The notes: generated by a model from the sequence alone, not told the origin. A stretch of DNA of 64,000 nt from Marinobacter salarius (GCF_032922745.1 NZ_CP136693.1:4568060-4632059), one strand, 5' to 3'. Shown: positions 1-9,375, numbered from the stretch's first letter. A program made the numbers and translations.

Positions 1-414
1 ATCGTTTACCAAGGCCACCTTCATGTCCGCGCCGAACCGCCCCTGGCCAACCCGAGCTGCGCCCAACTGCGACCCACACGAGGCCACGAATTCATGAAAC
101 AGTGTTTCGGCAGATTCCGGGCCCGCTGCTACCGAAAATCCCGGACGGGATCCGGACCGGGTATCAGCAGCAAGCGTAAACTGGGGAACAACGAGGAGGG
201 AGCCGCCCGTATCGAGCAGGCTGCGATTCATCCGTCCCTGGTCGTCGGGAAATACCCGGTAGGCGAGTAATTTTCGACACAGTTCCCGCACCGTGCTGGA
301 GTCGTCTGACTTCTCCACACCGAGCAACAACAAAAGCCCCGAACCAATCTCGGAGATGATCTCATTGTCGACGGTGACGCTGGCGTGGGTAACCCGCTGT
401 ATCAGCCCTTTCAT
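1..414 (-). CDS. dtd: D-aminoacyl-tRNA deacylase (partial, 3' end outside window)
   Basis: Cytosolic enzyme that hydrolyses D-amino acids, and Gly mischarged on tRNA-Ala, off tRNA. The minus-strand frame opens MKGLIQRVTHASV at base 414 and runs open to the window edge: 138 residues of about 145. The family motif around VPQFTLAADT is present near residue 80. The frame ends ...MKVALVND, so the C-terminal Gly-cisPro motif that family members carry next (GPVT) must lie outside the window. It lies 81 bases downstream of pip on the same strand, probably in one transcript; the pairing is common in Pseudomonas-like genomes. The reading frame itself is not broken; only the window truncates it. Confidence 0.93.
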   Translation of the reverse strand, partial: MKGLIQRVTHASVTVDNEIISEIGSGLLLLLGVEKSDDSSTVRELCRKLLAYRVFPDDQGRMNRSLLDTGGSLLVVPQFTLAADTRSGSRPGFSVAAGPESAETLFHEFVASCGSQLGAARVGQGRFGADMKVALVND

Positions 415-495
415 CAAGCTCCCTGCGCAAGGACTCAAAATTCGGAAGGAAGTTTATCCACGCACCAGGCTCGCCGCAACCTTCTTCATGTGACT

Positions 496-1458
496 TTACG
501 TATCCCTACCTTCAAGCTTCGCAGCGACCTCATCGACACCACGCATCAGGGCATCAATGATGGCGGGCTCGGACGCCGAGTGCCCTGCATCCCGTATGAT
601 CCTCAAGTCTGCTTCCGGCCAGGCCTGGCTCAAAGCCAGAGCATTGTCCAGCGGACAAACCATATCGTAACGGCCATGGACAATGATGCCTGGAATATCC
701 TTGAGCAACGCCGCGTCACGTACGATCTGATCATCTTCCAGAAACGCATTATTCATGAAGTAATGGCATTCGATTCGGGCCAGGGCAATGGCCACATGGG
801 GATGCCCAAAGTGCTCAACCACACGCGGATTCGGGTGCAGGGTCGCACACCGTCCCTCCCAGATGGACCACGCCTTGGCAGCCTGTATCTGTTCCAGTTC
901 GTTGCTGCTCGTCAGGCGACGGTAATAGGCCGCGACGAGATCGCCACGCTCACCCTCCGGAATGGGCGCCAGGAAATCCCGCCAGTAATCGGGAAACACG
1001 CGGCTTGCGCCTTCCTGGTAAAACCAGTGAATATCCCTGGGCCGACAAAGAAAAATCCCCCTTAGCACCAGGCCAAGCACCCTGTCCGGGTGCGACTGGG
1101 CATACACCAGGCTCAGCGTAGACCCCCAACTGCCGCCAAACAGTATCCATCGGTCCACCCCGAGAAAGGTCCGCACCGTTTCTATATCGTCCACAAGATT
1201 TTGCGTAGTGTTTCCAACAAACTCCGCTAGAGGCCTCGAACGGCCTGCACCACGCTGATCCATCAGAATAATCCGGTAGCGCTCGGCATCGAAAAAACGG
1301 CGGTGATAGTCCTCGCACCCACCACCCGGCCCACCATGGACGACCAGAACAGGAATGCCATCCGGATTGCCGCTTTCTTCAACAAAAAGCTCATGAGGGG
1401 GATCAACTGCGATGCGATGTTGGGCGTTGGGCTTGATATCTGGGAACAGGGTGAGCAT
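496..1458 (-). CDS. pip: Proline iminopeptidase (alpha/beta hydrolase)
   Basis: Cytosolic aminopeptidase of the S33 family that releases N-terminal proline from peptides. The 320-residue protein has the HGGPGGG oxyanion-hole motif at residues 41-47, the nucleophile elbow GGSWGS with Ser110, the acid residue in GRYDMVCP and the catalytic His in GHSASEP near the C-terminus, so the catalytic set is complete. Length is normal for proteobacterial Pip. It precedes dtd on the same strand. Upstream, 47 bases before its start, is the 3' end of a group II intron, so its original upstream neighbour was probably typA, now about 4 kb away. Confidence 0.93.
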   Translation of the reverse strand: MLTLFPDIKPNAQHRIAVDPPHELFVEESGNPDGIPVLVVHGGPGGGCEDYHRRFFDAERYRIILMDQRGAGRSRPLAEFVGNTTQNLVDDIETVRTFLGVDRWILFGGSWGSTLSLVYAQSHPDRVLGLVLRGIFLCRPRDIHWFYQEGASRVFPDYWRDFLAPIPEGERGDLVAAYYRRLTSSNELEQIQAAKAWSIWEGRCATLHPNPRVVEHFGHPHVAIALARIECHYFMNNAFLEDDQIVRDAALLKDIPGIIVHGRYDMVCPLDNALALSQAWPEADLRIIRDAGHSASEPAIIDALMRGVDEVAAKLEGRDT

Positions 1459-1505
1459 GGGGCGCTCCGGAAAGAGGATTTAACCGGAGTTTAGCTGAAG
1501 AGAAC

Positions 1506-3589
1506 ATCGAGTAGGGTGAGGCGACACCGCCTCATCCCTCTCACAGAACCGTACATACGGGCCACGTATACGGCTCATGCCATTAACTTACCCCGAACTC
1601 GGGAACAGTGATGCCGGTTTTGACCTTCGTAAGATCCATCAACTTCAGGTCATTGTGCAAGTAGGTGTTGGGCAGGGCCAGACTGGCCAGTGGGGACGCC
1701 GCATTGCGCCAGCTTTGCATCTTGATGTGCCGGAACGGGGGCTTGTAGCCCAACTGTTTCAGCCTCCGATGCAGCCGGCTCGGCTTCTTCCACTGCTTGA
1801 GCTGGATGCAGCGCAGTCGCCGCCTTAACCAGCTCATCACCTGCTTCAGCACCCGCGCGCAGTTTGCCACCCGGAAGTAGCTGGCAAAGCCCCGTAGCAC
1901 CGGGTTCAGCTCGCGGATGATCGCCGCAAGCCCGATGCCCCGGTTTCGCTTCGTCAGCGCTTTCAGCGTCTGCTTGAGCTTCACCACCTTCTTGTCCTGG
2001 ATGCGGGTGTAGTTCATGTGGATCACCACGCCCAGGAACTTCACCCCCTCATCGCTGTGGGCGATGTGGGTTTTGGTGGCGTTAACCGTCAGCTTCAGCT
2101 TCCCTTCCAGGTAGCTTTGGGCCACCCGTAACGCATTCTCCGCGCCCGCTCGTGAACCGCACAGGATCAGGATGTCGTCCGCATAGCGGACGATCCGGTG
2201 ACCCCGCGCCTTCATGAACTGGTCGAAGGCGTCCAGATAGAACGTTCGCAATCAGCGGACTGATCACGCCGCCCTGCGGGCTTCCCAGCTCCGTGTCTTC
2301 AAGGTGGTACCCCACCATCACCCCGCTTTCCAGACACTGGCGCAACAGTGACAGAACACTGCCGTCCGTGATCCGTTGGCGGAACTGGCGGATGATCAGA
2401 TCGTGGTTTAACGTGTCGAAGCATTTCGACAGGTCCATATCCACAACCCAGTCACGACGGTAGCGGCGGATGAACCGCTCCGCCTTGCCAATGGCATGGT
2501 GACCACTGCGTCCCGGACGGTACCCGTAGCTCGACGGGTGGAAGTCCGGCTCGAAGATCGGTTCGATGATGCTGCGCAACGCCTGTTGCACCACCCGGTC
2601 CCGAACCGTCGGAATGCCCAGCAGACGCTCACCGCCGTCATCCTTGGCGATGGCTACGCGTCTGACTGGCTGCGCCCGATAGCGCTTTTCCTTCAGCTCG
2701 AGCAACAGGCACGACAGCTCCACCTCCAGATCCGCCTCAAACGCACTCAGGCTCTGCCCATCGATTCCGGCCGCGCCCTTGTTGCGTTTGATGTGTCTGA
2801 AGGCTTCATACAGGCGCTGTTTTGACAGCAATTGCCCGTACAGACTGTAGTATTTCCTCATGCCTGCTCATCTCTGTGGTGACGGCTTCGAGGATCGGTC
2901 TGGCTGCCGGTCTGTTTCAAGCAATCCGTCCGGGTACTAGCACTCTGGCAATCTGCCGCCACGGTATCGCTTTACTCCCTTGCCCGGAGAACACCGAAGC
3001 CACTACGTTCCCGCAGCACCTCAATGCACGTCCCTGCCCCGTCGGGCAGCTTGTGAGCGCAGCGTCCACCTGTTCGCTCGTCGTCCGTCACTCTCGTTAA
3101 TGACTTCCGCCCTTCGCATCCGACCAGAGCTTTTGACCCTGGCCGGTCCGCTGAACCTCCGTCAGCGGTCGTTCCGGTTTTGTCCTCCACGCTGTTACCA
3201 GGCTTCTCAGGCCGGAACTTCCTCACTACTACGGCATCATCTGCCACCTCGCACCGACTGCGGCCTCGGCTTTCGCCTTGCGCCACAGCCTCCGGCGTCG
3301 CCGGATTCGGTGTCAGGCTTCCCCGGTTACTGCACCGGCTCCCTGTTAACGATGCCACCCTCAAGCACAGCCCAGGTCTGACTGAGTATCGGGCTTCGCG
3401 TTATTTTGCACGCTGACCCACCTGGACTGCCGAAACAGGTTCACTTGCGTTGTGTACCGTTAACTTCCTATGGCTTCCTTCAGACCCCACCGTTGGCCAG
3501 TGACGCCCTTGCCAGTCGGATTGTCTTCCCCTCAGTCGGGGTGACGCCACCTTCTTTCAGATGGCCGGGTTTGCCGGCTTCGCCGGGCA
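1506..3589 (-). mobile_element. Group II intron 1, degenerate, non-class-C type
   Basis: The 3' end is clear. On the minus strand, bases 1576-1546 form a domain V-like hairpin starting GAGCCGTAT and closing with GTACGGTTC, followed by a domain VI stem and the terminal CTACTCGAT ending at 1506. This domain V has the AGC triad, unlike the class C introns 2 and 3 in this window. The 5' boundary is not resolved: no GTGYG start lies just inside 3589. The conserved segment TCTGAAGGAAGCC lies about 100 bases from 3589 but about 175 bases from the 5' end of intron 2, which suggests that some tens of bases are missing. A hairpin spans the junction with intron 2 (about 3569-3592). The encoded reverse transcriptase is frameshifted, so the element is probably immobile on its own. 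Confidence 0.75.
1583..2861 (-). pseudogene. ltrA-like: Frameshifted group II intron reverse transcriptase/maturase
   Basis: Two minus-strand frames together make one reverse transcriptase of about 425 residues. Frame one (from 2861) holds the N-terminal RT blocks: KGAAGIDG, GIPTVRDRVVQQAL, YGYRPGR, DMDLSKCFDTLNHD and GSPQGGVISPLIANV. It then shifts. Frame two continues with YLDAFDQFMKARG, the catalytic RYADDILIL motif and the maturase domain X (NPVLRGFASYFR), ending at 1583. A single extra base near 2240 (plus-strand G after gtccagata) explains the break, because removing it restores NVYLDAF. No HNH endonuclease domain follows. It could be a sequencing error, but the damaged intron 5' end supports true decay. 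Confidence 0.85.
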
Positions 3590-5518
3590 ATCGAGTAGGA
3601 GGGGGAGTTACCTCCCCCGTCCTCTCACACCACCGGGCATACGGTTCCGTACCACGGCGGTTCATGGTCGGCTCTGAAGCCGAGTCATCGTATCCAGCAA
3701 GCTTACCAGAGACAGACGGTCGAATACCCTCTTAGGCAGGGCCGCGTTCATATGAGTCGCGCCACTGTTCCACCAGGGTCCACGACCATTGGTCGCGCTC
3801 CTCCAAGCCCTTATCTCAGTCAAGCCTAGCCGTACCAGGTTGCGGGCCCGCGTGCGGGTCCGCTTCCACTGCTGCCACAGGATCAGGCGAAGCCGCCGTC
3901 TTATCCAGCCATCCAGGGCTTCGACCGAACGCTTCGAGGCGGTCAGGCGATAGTAATTTGCCCAGCCTCTCAGCACCGGGTTCAGGTTCCGGATGGTGGT
4001 CGTCAACGACTGTCCCCGTGACCGTTTCAGCAGGGGGCGAAGCTTGGCCATGAAGGCCTTCAGGCTTTTGGGCGCGACTCTCAACCGGACCTGACGTTTA
4101 TGCCAGCTCACGCTGTAACCCAGAAAGCTCCGACGCCAGGGGCGGTCCACGGCGCTTTTCACCGTATTCACCTTCAGGCGCAAGCGCGTTTCCAGGAAGT
4201 GGGTAATACTGGCCATCACCCGTTCGCCGGATCTTTTGCTGCTGACGTAAATGTTGCAGTCGTCCGCATAGCGGCAGAACCGGTGTCCCCGCCGCTCCAG
4301 CTCCCGATCCAGTTCGGTCAGGAGCACGTTAGAGAGCAAGGGCGACAGGGGGCCGCCTTGCGGCGTGCCTTCCCGTCTCGGGCTGACCAGTCCTCCTTCG
4401 AGCATGCCGGCTTGCAGGTAACGCCGGATCAGGGTGAGTATCCGCCGGTCGGCTATGCGACAAGCCAGCAGGCTCATCAGCACATCGTGGTTGACCCGGT
4501 CAAAGAACTGGGCCAGATCCAGATCGACCACCCAGCGGTGGCCGTCGTTGATGTGTTGCTGCATCGCCTTGACCGCCTGGTGGGCACTTCGACCGGGGCG
4601 GAACCCATAGCTGTGATCCGAGAAGGTCGGTTCCAGCGTCGGGCTCAGCACCTGGTGAAGGGCTTGTTGGATCAGGCGGTCCTGCACCGTTGGGATACCC
4701 AGTGTCCGCTCCCCGCCTTGCGGCTTGGGGATACTGACCCGGCGGACCGGTTGAGGATGGTAGTCTCCGGCCAACAGCCGCTCGCGCAGCGTTGGCCAAT
4801 GCTGTTGCAGGTGGCCCTTCAGGGCCATCACCGGCATCTGATCGACACCGGCGGCACCCTTATTGGATACCACCCGCTGATACGCACGCATCAGGTTCGG
4901 GCGCTCAAGCACCTGTTCCATCAGCGTGTTCGGCTCCGCGTTCGTCCACGAGTGAGCCCCCGCGTCTGCCTCGACACGGACTTCAGTCTCTGCCGGATAC
5001 CGTCCAGCGCCTTCCTGAATGCCCTGCCCCATCCGGGTCGCTTCTGTCTTCATAAGCACACTACGAGAACTCATCGCCTACTAACGGCCAACCATGTTCG
5101 GCCCTTCCGTACGCGGTGACGCACCTACTATGGCCTCGGCTGAGTTCTGGCTCCCCATCCCCACCTCTCGCGAAGTGAGTAGCACAGCGGCAGAGAACCA
5201 GACTTCCCAGGGTAAGACGCGTGACCTTCACACTTATGCCCGCCGCATTTACGTCCACACCTTCCGTGCAAGTACAGGGCTTTGACGATAGTTGACGCCT
5301 TACCCGGTGTGACCGCCTCATATGCGATTTCTGTTCGTCAGGCCAGTGCTTTGCCTGCGGCTTCCTTCAGATTCCATCTCACGATGGACACCCTTGCCGT
5401 CCGGCTAGTGGTTCCCCTTGCCGGGTCCACAGGGGACTTGCACCCCCAAGTCATCCGGCCAGCACCACCTGTACCGGAACAGCGCCCGTCAAGGCGCTAC
5501 GCGCCATGCCTGGCGCAC
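3590..5518 (-). mobile_element. Group II intron 2, class C-like, inserted after the typA terminator
   Basis: Minus strand. It begins GTGCGCCAGGCATGGCGC at 5518 and ends with a class C-style domain V/VI: CCGCCGTGG ... GGTGGTGTGAGAGG, then CTACTCGAT ending at 3590. Length is 1929 nt, usual for IIC introns. The 5' exon is the typA terminator: stem, six U, then GTT, then the intron. Class C introns are known to choose the downstream side of rho-independent terminators, and this placement fits that rule exactly. The encoded reverse transcriptase is complete. The 3' exon is the degenerate intron 1. Confidence 0.9.
3662..5074 (-). CDS. ltrA: Group II intron reverse transcriptase/maturase (intron 2)
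   Basis: Multifunctional intron-encoded protein, 470 residues. It assists splicing of its own intron RNA and copies it into DNA at new sites. Visible blocks in order: KGAAGVDQMP (about 70-80), IPKPQGGERTLGIPTVQDRLIQQAL, YGFRPGRSAHQAV, DLDLAQFFDRVNHD (catalytic Asp), GTPQGGPLSPLLSNVL, the active-site RYADDCNIYV, then maturase domain X with NPVLRGWANYYRL. YADDCN is typical of class C proteins. There is no C-terminal HNH endonuclease, as expected for that class. The start could be Met1 at 5074 or Met8 at 5053. The frame is intact, so the element may still be mobile. Confidence 0.93.
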   Translation of the reverse strand: MSSRSVLMKTEATRMGQGIQEGAGRYPAETEVRVEADAGAHSWTNAEPNTLMEQVLERPNLMRAYQRVVSNKGAAGVDQMPVMALKGHLQQHWPTLRERLLAGDYHPQPVRRVSIPKPQGGERTLGIPTVQDRLIQQALHQVLSPTLEPTFSDHSYGFRPGRSAHQAVKAMQQHINDGHRWVVDLDLAQFFDRVNHDVLMSLLACRIADRRILTLIRRYLQAGMLEGGLVSPRREGTPQGGPLSPLLSNVLLTELDRELERRGHRFCRYADDCNIYVSSKRSGERVMASITHFLETRLRLKVNTVKSAVDRPWRRSFLGYSVSWHKRQVRLRVAPKSLKAFMAKLRPLLKRSRGQSLTTTIRNLNPVLRGWANYYRLTASKRSVEALDGWIRRRLRLILWQQWKRTRTRARNLVRLGLTEIRAWRSATNGRGPWWNSGATHMNAALPKRVFDRLSLVSLLDTMTRLQSRP

Positions 5519-5521
5519 AAC

Positions 5522-5555
5522 AAAAAAGGGGCGGGCCACATTGGCACCGCCCCTT
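5522..5555 (-). terminator. typA rho-independent terminator, target of intron 2
   Basis: Starting 18 bases after the typA stop, the minus strand has AAGGGGCGG ... CCGCCCCTT as a GC-rich stem followed by six U. Intron 2 begins three bases after the U-run. Confidence 0.88.
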
Positions 5556-5573
5556 GATATCACTTACTGACGA

Positions 5574-7385
5574 TTACTTCTTATGAGCGCGCTTACGCTC
5601 ATTCTCAGTCAGAAGCTTCTTGCGCAGCCGGATCGACTTGGGCGTCACTTCCACCAATTCGTCTTCATCGATGAACTCCAGAGCCTGCTCAAGAGTATGC
5701 TTGATCGGTGGCACCAGGCCGATAACCTCGTCCTTGCCAGACGCGCGCATGTTGTCCAGCTTTTTCCCCTTGGTGGGGTTAATCACCAGATCGTTGTCGC
5801 GGCTGTGAATACCACATAACTGGCCTTCATAGATTTCCTGGCCGGGATCCAGGAACAGCTTGCCTCGGCTCTGCAGTGTTTCCAGCGAGTAAGTCAACGC
5901 CGCACCCGTAGCCATTGACACCAGCACACCGTTCTGACGACTGGTCACATCACCGCTCTTGATAGGGCCGTAATGGCTGAAGGTTGAAGTCAAAATACCC
6001 GAACCGGAGGTCATGGTCAGGAAGGCGTTACGGAAACCGATCAGCCCGCGCGCCGGAATCGTATACTCAAGACGCATACGGCCCTTTCCGTCCGGCACCA
6101 TGTTGGTCATTTCACCCTTGCGGAGCCCCATCTGATCCATAAGCGCACCCTGGTGCTGCTCTTCGATGTCGATGATGACGTTTTCGTACGGCTCCTGTTT
6201 AACACCATCGATCTCACGGATAACCACTTCCGGACGACCCACGGCGAGCTCAAAGTTCTCGCGACGCATGTTTTCGATCAACACTGAGAGGTGCAGCTCG
6301 CCACGGCCGGATACCTTGAACTTATCTGCCGACTCACCTTCTTCAACTCGCAGAGCAACGTTGTGCAGCAGCTCTTTTTCCAAACGCTCTTTGATGTTGC
6401 GGCTGGTGACAAACTTACCTTCCTTGCCACAAAACGGTGAGTCGTTGACCTGGAACGTCATGGAAACCGTCGGCTCATCCACCGTCAACGGCGGCAAGGC
6501 TTCAACATTGGCCTGGTCACACAAGGTGTCAGAGATGTACAGCTCATCCATGCCGCTGACGCAAATAATGTCGCCCGCCTGCGCTTCGTCGACTTCAACA
6601 CGCTGCAGCCCGGAATGGCCCATGATCTTGAGAATACGGCCCTGGCGCTTTTTGCCGTTGGCACCAATGGCCGTAACCGGAGAGTTGGTTTTAATCTTGC
6701 CGCGCATAATGCGGCCGATGCCAATAACGCCCAGGAAGCTGTTGTAGTCCAACTGAGAAATCTGCATCTGGAACGGACCGTCCCGGTCGACGTTGGGGGC
6801 AGGCACGTGATCAACGATGGCCTGGAAAACCGCGTCCATGTTGTCGTCCAGCTTTTCGTGATCCATTCCGGCAATGCCGTTCAGGGCGCTGGCATAGACA
6901 ATCGGAAAGTCCAGCTGCTCATCGCTGGCTCCAAGGTTGTCGAACAAATCAAACACCTGATCCACCACCCAATCCGGGCGAGCTCCAGGGCGGTCAATTT
7001 TGTTCACGACGACAATCGGGTGCAAGCCCGCGTCGAACGCTTTCTGGGTCACGAACCGGGTTTGCGGCATCGGGCCGTCAATGGAGTCAACCACCAGCAA
7101 CACGCAATCGACCATGCTCATGACACGCTCGACTTCACCGCCGAAATCGGCGTGACCCGGAGTGTCCACGATATTGATGTCGTAGTCGTGCCATTTCAGC
7201 GCCGTATTCTTGGCCAGAATGGTAATGCCACGCTCTTTTTCCTGATCATTGGAGTCCATGACACGCTCGTTTTCGAGCTCTTTACGGTCCAGCGTGCCGG
7301 ACTGACGAAGAAGCTGGTCAACCAGCGTGGTCTTGCCATGGTCGACGTGGGCGATGATGGCGATATTACGAAGTTTATCAATCAC
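5574..7385 (-). CDS. typA: Ribosome-associated GTPase TypA/BipA
   Basis: Translational GTPase that binds the 70S ribosome and supports 50S assembly and growth under stress. 603 residues, full length. The G1 P-loop is AHVDHGKT at residues 12-19, then G2 in RGITI, G3 DTPGHADFGGEV, G4 NKIDR and G5 near YASALNG. Domains II, III and V and the TypA-specific C-terminal region follow, ending in basic residues (RKKLLTENERKRAHKK). It is divergent from glnA across a 558-base intergenic region, as in many gammaproteobacteria. A TATACT -10-like element lies at 7566-7571 on its strand, without a good -35. Confidence 0.97.
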   Translation of the reverse strand: MIDKLRNIAIIAHVDHGKTTLVDQLLRQSGTLDRKELENERVMDSNDQEKERGITILAKNTALKWHDYDINIVDTPGHADFGGEVERVMSMVDCVLLVVDSIDGPMPQTRFVTQKAFDAGLHPIVVVNKIDRPGARPDWVVDQVFDLFDNLGASDEQLDFPIVYASALNGIAGMDHEKLDDNMDAVFQAIVDHVPAPNVDRDGPFQMQISQLDYNSFLGVIGIGRIMRGKIKTNSPVTAIGANGKKRQGRILKIMGHSGLQRVEVDEAQAGDIICVSGMDELYISDTLCDQANVEALPPLTVDEPTVSMTFQVNDSPFCGKEGKFVTSRNIKERLEKELLHNVALRVEEGESADKFKVSGRGELHLSVLIENMRRENFELAVGRPEVVIREIDGVKQEPYENVIIDIEEQHQGALMDQMGLRKGEMTNMVPDGKGRMRLEYTIPARGLIGFRNAFLTMTSGSGILTSTFSHYGPIKSGDVTSRQNGVLVSMATGAALTYSLETLQSRGKLFLDPGQEIYEGQLCGIHSRDNDLVINPTKGKKLDNMRASGKDEVIGLVPPIKHTLEQALEFIDEDELVEVTPKSIRLRKKLLTENERKRAHKK

Positions 7386-7743
7386 AACTATAATCCTGCA
7401 GCATGCACCGAATGACCTGAGAGGTCTTCAGTAAGCGCAAAGCCCCTTACATGCCGTCTCAAATCCGTAAAATGAATTTCATTTGTCGGGCCGGGAAGCC
7501 CGAATACCCCCTGAAGAAACTCAGCGTCTGTGCTGAATACCTGAGGCAAAAATGAAGTGGCGCGCAGTATATAGCAAACTCACTTGCGTTTATATGAAGA
7601 AAAACGCCTATCGAAGCAACAACCCATCTGCATCATTTTGGTGCATTATTTCAGCTATCGCACCGTTTTAACGCACCACGAAAGAGCGATAGGGCCACCC
7701 AATCAGCACATATCGCTCCAAAACAGCCCGAACGCCTTGGTAT

Positions 7744-7760
7744 TGCGCACTTGTGGCGCA
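7744..7760. promoter_or_regulatory. Candidate NtrC-binding palindrome upstream of glnA
   Basis: TGCGCACTTGTGGCGCA is a 17-bp inverted repeat with outer arms TGCGC/GCGCA, close to the NtrC consensus TGCACC-N5-GGTGCA. It ends 12 bases before the sigma-54 element, closer than the usual enhancer distance, so it may be a secondary or modulating site. Confidence 0.5.
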
Positions 7761-7772
7761 TGCATCAAAAAC

Positions 7773-7788
7773 TGGCAAGGCTATTGCT
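7773..7788 (+). promoter_or_regulatory. Sigma-54 promoter of glnA
   Basis: TGGCAAGGCTATTGCT matches the RpoN consensus, with the GG and GC dinucleotides exactly ten bases apart. It lies 155 bases upstream of glnA. Expected activation is by phosphorylated NtrC, whose gene is downstream in the same cluster. Confidence 0.82.
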
Positions 7789-7943
7789 AAACCTTAAGCA
7801 GCCGAATTTGCAGGTAACTCGCAACAGCTTTTGTTAAGCTGCCCTACCTGAAAGAAAGATCGGGAGTCAGCACTGCTGAACGATCCGGCAACAATGTACA
7901 CAGAAATCGCCCGCACGGCGGGATAACAGACGGAGCATGCACA

Positions 7944-9347
7944 ATGTCCAAGACGATTGATCTGATCAAGGAACACGAAGTCAAATGGATCGACCTGAGA
8001 TTCACTGACAGCCGTGGCAAAGAACAACACGTAACGCTGCCGGCCACCGAGGTGGACGAGGACTTTTTCAGCGACGGCAAGATGTTCGACGGCTCTTCAA
8101 TCTCCGGCTGGAAAGGCATCAATGAATCCGACATGATTCTGATGCCGGACGACAGCACCTCCGTGCTGGACCCGTTCACCGAAGAAACCACACTGAACAT
8201 TACCTGTGACATCGTAGAGCCTTCCACCATGCAGGGCTATGAGCGTGACCCACGCTCCGTTGCCCGCCGTGCGGAAGAGTACCTCAAGTCCACGGGCATC
8301 GCTGACGGTGCCCTGTTTGGTCCGGAACCTGAGTTCTTTGTTTTCGATTCTGTTAAATGGAATGTGGATATGCAGGGCGCTTCCTACCACATCCACTCTG
8401 AAGAAGCCGCCTGGGTATCCGGCGAAGACTTCGATCGCAACAACATCGGTCACCGCCCGGGTGTTAAAGGTGGTTACTTCCCGGTTCCGCCAGTGGATAG
8501 CCTGCACGACCTGCGTGGCGCCATGTGTGCCGCTATGGAATCCATGGGCCTGGAAATTGAGGTTCATCACCACGAAGTCGGCACCGCTGGCCAGTGTGAA
8601 ATCGGCGTTGGCGCCAACACCCTGACCCGCAAGGCTGACGAAGTGCAGATTCTCAAGTACTGCGTACACAACGTGGCCCACGCCTACGGTAAAACCGCCA
8701 CCTTCATGCCCAAGCCTGTGGTTGGTGATAACGGCTCCGGCATGCACGTACACATGTCCCTGAGCAAAGACGGCAAGAACCTGTTCGCAGGTGACAGCTA
8801 TGCCGGCCTGAGCGAAGCAGCGCTTTACTATATCGGTGGTGTCGTCAAGCACGCCAAGGCCATCAACGCCTTTACCAACCCTGCAACCAATAGCTACAAG
8901 CGTCTGGTTCCGGGCTACGAAGCACCGGTTATGCTGGCCTACTCCGCCCGTAACCGTTCGGCCTCCATCCGTATTCCATACGTGAACAGCCCGAAAGCAC
9001 GTCGTATCGAAGTGCGTTTCCCTGACCCGGCGGCCAACCCGTACCTGGCGTTCGCTGCATTGATGATGGCCGGCCTGGATGGTATCCAGAACAAGATCCA
9101 CCCGGGCGATGCCATGGACAAGGATCTGTACGACCTGCCGAAGGAAGAAGCGCTGAACATTCCGAAGGTTGCTGAAACCCTGTCCGAAGCTCTGGATTGC
9201 CTGGCTGAAGATCATGAATTCCTGACCCGCGGCGGCGTGTTCACCGAGGACATGATTGCCGGCTACATCGATCTGAAGCGCGGTGAAGTTGAGAAACTGA
9301 ACATGACCACGCATCCGGTCGAGTTCCAGCTCTACTACTCCTGCTGA
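7944..9347 (+). CDS. glnA: Glutamine synthetase, type I beta
   Basis: Dodecameric cytosolic enzyme that makes glutamine from glutamate, ammonia and ATP, the entry step of ammonia assimilation. 467 residues. Metal and substrate signatures are present: FDGSSISGW near residue 50, EPEFFVFD near 130, the ATP-binding KPVVGDNGSGMHVHMSL stretch, and NRSASIRIP. The adenylylation Tyr is Tyr396 in KDLYDLP, marking the GSI-beta subtype controlled by GlnE. The upstream sigma-54 promoter and downstream ntrBC show the Ntr regulation. A terminator follows. Confidence 0.98.
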   Translation: MSKTIDLIKEHEVKWIDLRFTDSRGKEQHVTLPATEVDEDFFSDGKMFDGSSISGWKGINESDMILMPDDSTSVLDPFTEETTLNITCDIVEPSTMQGYERDPRSVARRAEEYLKSTGIADGALFGPEPEFFVFDSVKWNVDMQGASYHIHSEEAAWVSGEDFDRNNIGHRPGVKGGYFPVPPVDSLHDLRGAMCAAMESMGLEIEVHHHEVGTAGQCEIGVGANTLTRKADEVQILKYCVHNVAHAYGKTATFMPKPVVGDNGSGMHVHMSLSKDGKNLFAGDSYAGLSEAALYYIGGVVKHAKAINAFTNPATNSYKRLVPGYEAPVMLAYSARNRSASIRIPYVNSPKARRIEVRFPDPAANPYLAFAALMMAGLDGIQNKIHPGDAMDKDLYDLPKEEALNIPKVAETLSEALDCLAEDHEFLTRGGVFTEDMIAGYIDLKRGEVEKLNMTTHPVEFQLYYSC

Positions 9348-9375
9348 TCCGTTCGTAAGGATCAGCAACCCAGAG

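Larger units (their letters stand above)
7386..7943. other. typA-glnA divergent intergenic region
   Basis: 558 bases without a credible gene. It holds the glnA sigma-54 promoter and a candidate NtrC palindrome (listed separately). Further half-sites lie upstream: GGTGCA at 7640-7645 and GCACC at 7660-7664 and 7673-7677, about 120-160 bases before the expected glnA start, where NtrC enhancers normally sit. A possible typA -10 lies at 7566-7571 on the minus strand. The glnA ribosome site is GGAG about eight bases before ATG 7944. Confidence 0.6.

Noticed and set aside
2972..3364. 130-residue minus-strand open frame ahead of the intron 1 reverse transcriptase
   Set aside because: It corresponds to structured intron RNA (sequence found in domains I-IV of related introns); no ribosome site and no protein family fits.
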